A DNA stretch of 33,668 nt, taken from Luteolibacter sp. (lineage in GTDB: Bacteria; Verrucomicrobiota; Verrucomicrobiia; Verrucomicrobiales; Akkermansiaceae). This document shows, in pieces, positions 32,601 through 33,668 of this stretch (positions are counted from its first letter, which is position 1; every line of letters begins with the position of its first letter). The notes beneath the pieces are model-generated. The model ran no database searches, was not told the origin of the DNA, and worked only from the letters and a program-made list of their open reading frames with translations. Where the stretch lies: the NCBI GenBank assembly GCA_030696085.1, contig JAUYNL010000109.1, positions 1-33,668 on the forward strand. The letters run 5' to 3'. The translations under genes and the position numbers were made by a program.

Positions 32601-33668
32601 AGCGTGGTCGTGGCAGAAACGGACGCCACGGAACCGTCGCGTTTGGCCGCTTACATCGTGTGTCACCGTGAGGCGACCGGGTGCGAGACGCTGCTCCTAG
32701 AATTGCGGGACCTGGCCAAACGAGCACTACCTGACCATATGGTGCCCAGTGTGTTCCAAGTGCTGGATCAACTCCCTCTCACGCCAAATGGCAAGGTTGA
32801 TCGGGCGGCACTGCCCAAGATCGATGGCCAGAGAATGATGAGAACGGCCGACCGTGTGCCGCCACAGTCCCCGACGGAACAGACCCTCTGCGAGGTCTGG
32901 GCGGAAGTGTTGGGTGTTCGGGCGGTGGGCCGGCACGATGACTTCTTCGAACTCGGCGGGCATTCTTTGACCGCGACCCAAGTGGTCACGCGCCTCCGGG
33001 ACATCTTCGGCGTGATGCTGCCCGTGCGCCTCCTCTTCGAGAACCCGAAGCTAGCGGCGCTGGGGGGCGAGATCGACGGGGCGATGCGGATTCAGAGTGC
33101 GTCTCCTTCCTTTCCCCAGATGTTGCGGGTGGAGCGCAGCGAAGAACTTCCCTTATCGTTTTCCCAGCAGCGGCTGTGGTTTCTCGACCAGCTCGAGGGT
33201 GCGAACCCTGCGTACCACGTTTCGTTGGCCGTGCGATTGCGCGGCACCCTCCACGTGGCTGCGCTGGAAGGTGCGCTCAATCAGATCGTCATCCGGCATG
33301 AGGTTCTTCGAACGACCTTCGTCGATCAGGAGGGGGTAGCGCGGCAGAGGATTGCTCCTGAGCAGCGACTGGTGCTGAGCGTGGTGGAGCTTCAGCTGGT
33401 GGAACTCGAACGGCGGCTGCATGACGACAGCGCCGCGCCTTTTAACTTGAGGAACGGTCCGCTGTTCCGCGCTTCGTTGTATCGGGTGGGTGAGAAGGAG
33501 CATGTGCTCTTGCTGGGAATGCACCATATTGTCAGCGACGGCTGGTCGCTTGGGGTGCTCTGGCGGGAGCTGGCAGCCCTGTACCCTGCATGCGCGCGAG
33601 GCGAGCCTTCGCCGCTCGCTGCACTGAGCTATCAGTATGCCGATTTCGCGGTCTGGCAGCGGGAGTGG
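26628..33668 (+). CDS. Non-ribosomal peptide synthetase, A-PCP-E-C-A-PCP-C..., 3' end outside window
   Basis: I translated this frame by hand. It is open from the ATG at 26628 to the last base (2347 codons) and ends inside a condensation domain. Approximate domains are A1 50-545, PCP1 557-625 (phosphopantetheine Ser591 in LGGDSI), E 630-1080 (His775-His776-x3-Asp780), C2 1095-1540 (His1236-His1237-x3-Asp1241), A2 1560-2065, PCP2 2085-2150 (Ser2113 in LGGHSL) and C3 from 2165 (His2299-His2300-x3-Asp2304). It starts directly with A, so it is the loading module. Specificity residues align to DVWHFSLVDK (A1: Ser, as in EntF) and DFWNIGMVHK (A2: Thr). C2 begins 'EDIYPLGPVQAGILFHCL', the DCL type expected after epimerisation. 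Codon use is less GC-biased than the chromosome. No MbtH or thioesterase is visible. Confidence 0.95.
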   Translation, partial: MSDPSPTLGDSGTPPHAAGVALLTPEERQQVLVAWNDTHASFPPDTCIHHLFEENVRTRPQRIAVESEEGACTYDELNKQANRLAHHLRNLGVGPEVLVGVCLQRSIEMVVGLLGVLKSGGGYVPIEPSLPTDRLSFMLSDSGINVVISQSQFIEQLNALPLTVVCLDRDSDLIETQPTTDPVRQETPANLAYLIYTSGSTGKPKGAIINHESVFNRLFWMQSAHPLDAEDRVLQKTPFSFDVSVWEFFWPLMFGARLVLARPGGEREPDYLIEVIQRCEISTLHFVPSMLQVFLGAEGLEKCQSVRRVFCSGEALSAELMNRFFNVFGCELHNLYGPTEAAVDVCGWTCRPDPTLRTVPIGRPIANTQMYVLDANLEPLPIGVAGELHIGGVQVGRGYLNRPELTCERFIDNPFGSGRLYKTGDRARYLADGNLEFLGRLDDQIKIGGFRVEPAEIEFALLQHPTVREAAVVARLQPSGHQRLVAYITRRDQQAGERQLISDLQELLRAQLPDLMVPGVIVVLDRLPLSLHGKLDRRALPDPDLGLPADATADQLPRSGVEKILAEIWSELLGVASIGRRANFFELGGDSISSLQVVNMARRRGIQISSRQIFEEKTLERVALKSSLQIFVSTEEDTLEGDVPLTPIQHWFFENHTGAPHHFNQSTLVELPRRTDGPTVRRALETLASRHDALRLRFELTSTGWKQHLTDAVADSVGLRETKLAGLSDEDARKLLETVNSELQTAIDLGAGPLLQAALLDQGIEKAQSLLLIIHHLATDWVSWRVLIPEVLDLCQTGAHEGRRLPPVTSSFRRWAEWLTEYSRQESVLSELDYWQGVAQHSAHPLPTDFPRFPGSNLMARSDVVEVKIDANLTRALLRDVPGVYHTHINDILLLALVKALGGWMGSDLIRIDLEGHGRESESLDLTRTVGWFTSLFPVVLKLGSNDLDEAIKSVKEQLRRVPNRGIGYGVLRYLNATTKAKLESLPRPEISFNYGGQFASTELRFRAGDCALTEQLSHLLSVDGGVFGDELSFSWIYSASLYRRETIQCLANGFVAALLEIVSHCSQTHWGGYTPSDFPLTSLSQKQLDYLSGDGRNIEDIYPLGPVQAGILFHCLLEPDSGVYYVQTTLRLLGALDTLRLERAWRSVMDRHTAMRTGFFWQQLSQPLQIVYRTVQCAWQEMDWRALSPSDQRSSLTKLLEEGRRNSNQLSVPPLVRCHIIRLYDEEYLFVWQCHHILADGWSSSIVFEEIFSLYDSPSLELPAPRAFRDYILWCSTQDPAAAARFWDERLAGFTTPTRFGQSTRLTYVFDGHETHQRALPTGLSSRLVEFAQGHGLTMNTLIQGAYALLLGYYSGEDDVLFGVTVSGRPAELVGAEGIVGLLINTLPLRARLPGAAQLIPWLHELQIEGVRMGEFATSSLAEIQRSSQVPAGAPIFDSILVFENYPVNRHRAGFSRNVEIGEVVTHERTHYPLTVVVEPGSQLRLSLNYWPAVLDRALIARMAEHFEALLESMITHPAETLAMMSPLTTSERQRLLRGWSPVSSFEPSSPSLHEDFEKEVARGPDREALVFGGEKWTYEEVNRRANQLARHLRSLGVQSGSLVGLLVPRSCDLIVGILAILKAGAAYVPLEPSYPEAKLSFMMEDAGISLLLSHTQLHGRLPRTSRPIAWIDDLATVLAAYPEENLVLVPDREALAYVMFTSGSTGHPKGVEVSHFNVLRLFAATAELFAFDSHDTWTLFHSASFDFSVWEMWGALLHGGRLVIVDHLTSRSPDVFLELLVKERVTVLNQTPSAFLQLMSAEAKAQDLDRLHLRFVIFGGESLIAARLRPWFERHQARPPRLINMYGITETTVHVTFREVTNADTQDAGRNIIGTPIPDLRVFLLDRQLRLVPIGVPGEAYVSGPGVARGYHQRPELTRQRFVERASISALSELPNVSRLYRTGDMARFLPDGNLEFLGRCDDQIKVRGFRIEPGEIESVLGTHPAVRESVVVAETDATEPSRLAAYIVCHREATGCETLLLELRDLAKRALPDHMVPSVFQVLDQLPLTPNGKVDRAALPKIDGQRMMRTADRVPPQSPTEQTLCEVWAEVLGVRAVGRHDDFFELGGHSLTATQVVTRLRDIFGVMLPVRLLFENPKLAALGGEIDGAMRIQSASPSFPQMLRVERSEELPLSFSQQRLWFLDQLEGANPAYHVSLAVRLRGTLHVAALEGALNQIVIRHEVLRTTFVDQEGVARQRIAPEQRLVLSVVELQLVELERRLHDDSAAPFNLRNGPLFRASLYRVGEKEHVLLLGMHHIVSDGWSLGVLWRELAALYPACARGEPSPLAALSYQYADFAVWQREW

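Noticed and set aside
22435..33668. CRISPR array
   Set aside because: No regularly spaced direct repeats were seen. The GGAGGCAT copies are too short and irregularly spaced.

Overview
The window looks like a chromosome segment of a GC-rich Verrucomicrobiota bacterium, probably close to Verrucomicrobiaceae genera such as Luteolibacter or Haloferula. This is inferred from gene content (a DUF1080 protein, DUF3450 plus TonB2-type genes, secreted Verrucomicrobia-style repeat proteins), from strong C/G preference at third codon positions in the left two thirds, and from weak or absent Shine-Dalgarno sites at many starts. No search was run, so the taxonomy is a judgement.

Positions 1-8057: the 3' end of a large secreted beta-structured protein, then a compact same-strand operon for an energised outer-membrane transport system. 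Its order is DUF3450 protein, long TtpC-like ExbB, short ExbB, ExbD, TonB, TPR protein and a porin-like beta-barrel. The order resembles the TonB2/TtpC systems of Vibrio and relatives.

Positions 8096-22160 are ordinary chromosome. They hold a two-domain protein fusing a GT4 glycosyltransferase to an LpxH-like metallophosphatase, a large GH-like cytoplasmic protein, an HTH protein, DNA primase (dnaG), tRNA-Val(CAC), a secreted DUF1080 protein, a SulP anion transporter, ispD, an M16 peptidase, a TIGR02206 membrane protein and a GT35-type alpha-glucan phosphorylase homologue that lacks the usual PLP lysine.

From tRNA-Leu(CAG) at 22435 the character changes. Codon use is more mixed, coding density falls, and there are scars of mobile DNA: the 3' fragment of a tRNA-Asn gene, an S8 subtilase fragment, a frameshifted tyrosine-recombinase fragment, an excisionase-like HTH gene behind a consensus-like promoter, and a protein with a primase-like C-terminal region followed by an iteron-like repeat cluster.

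Positions 26011-33668 carry the start of a non-ribosomal peptide gene cluster: a 2-oxoglutarate/Fe(II) oxygenase overlapping by one base a giant NRPS open to the window edge (at least 2347 residues). Its domain order is A-PCP-E-C-A-PCP-C..., and the specificity residues I read by hand predict Ser (epimerised to D-Ser) then Thr. The island appears to be a composite landing zone that received a peptide biosynthesis cluster. The NRPS is the most substantial accessory content, and its product cannot be named because the remaining modules lie outside the window.
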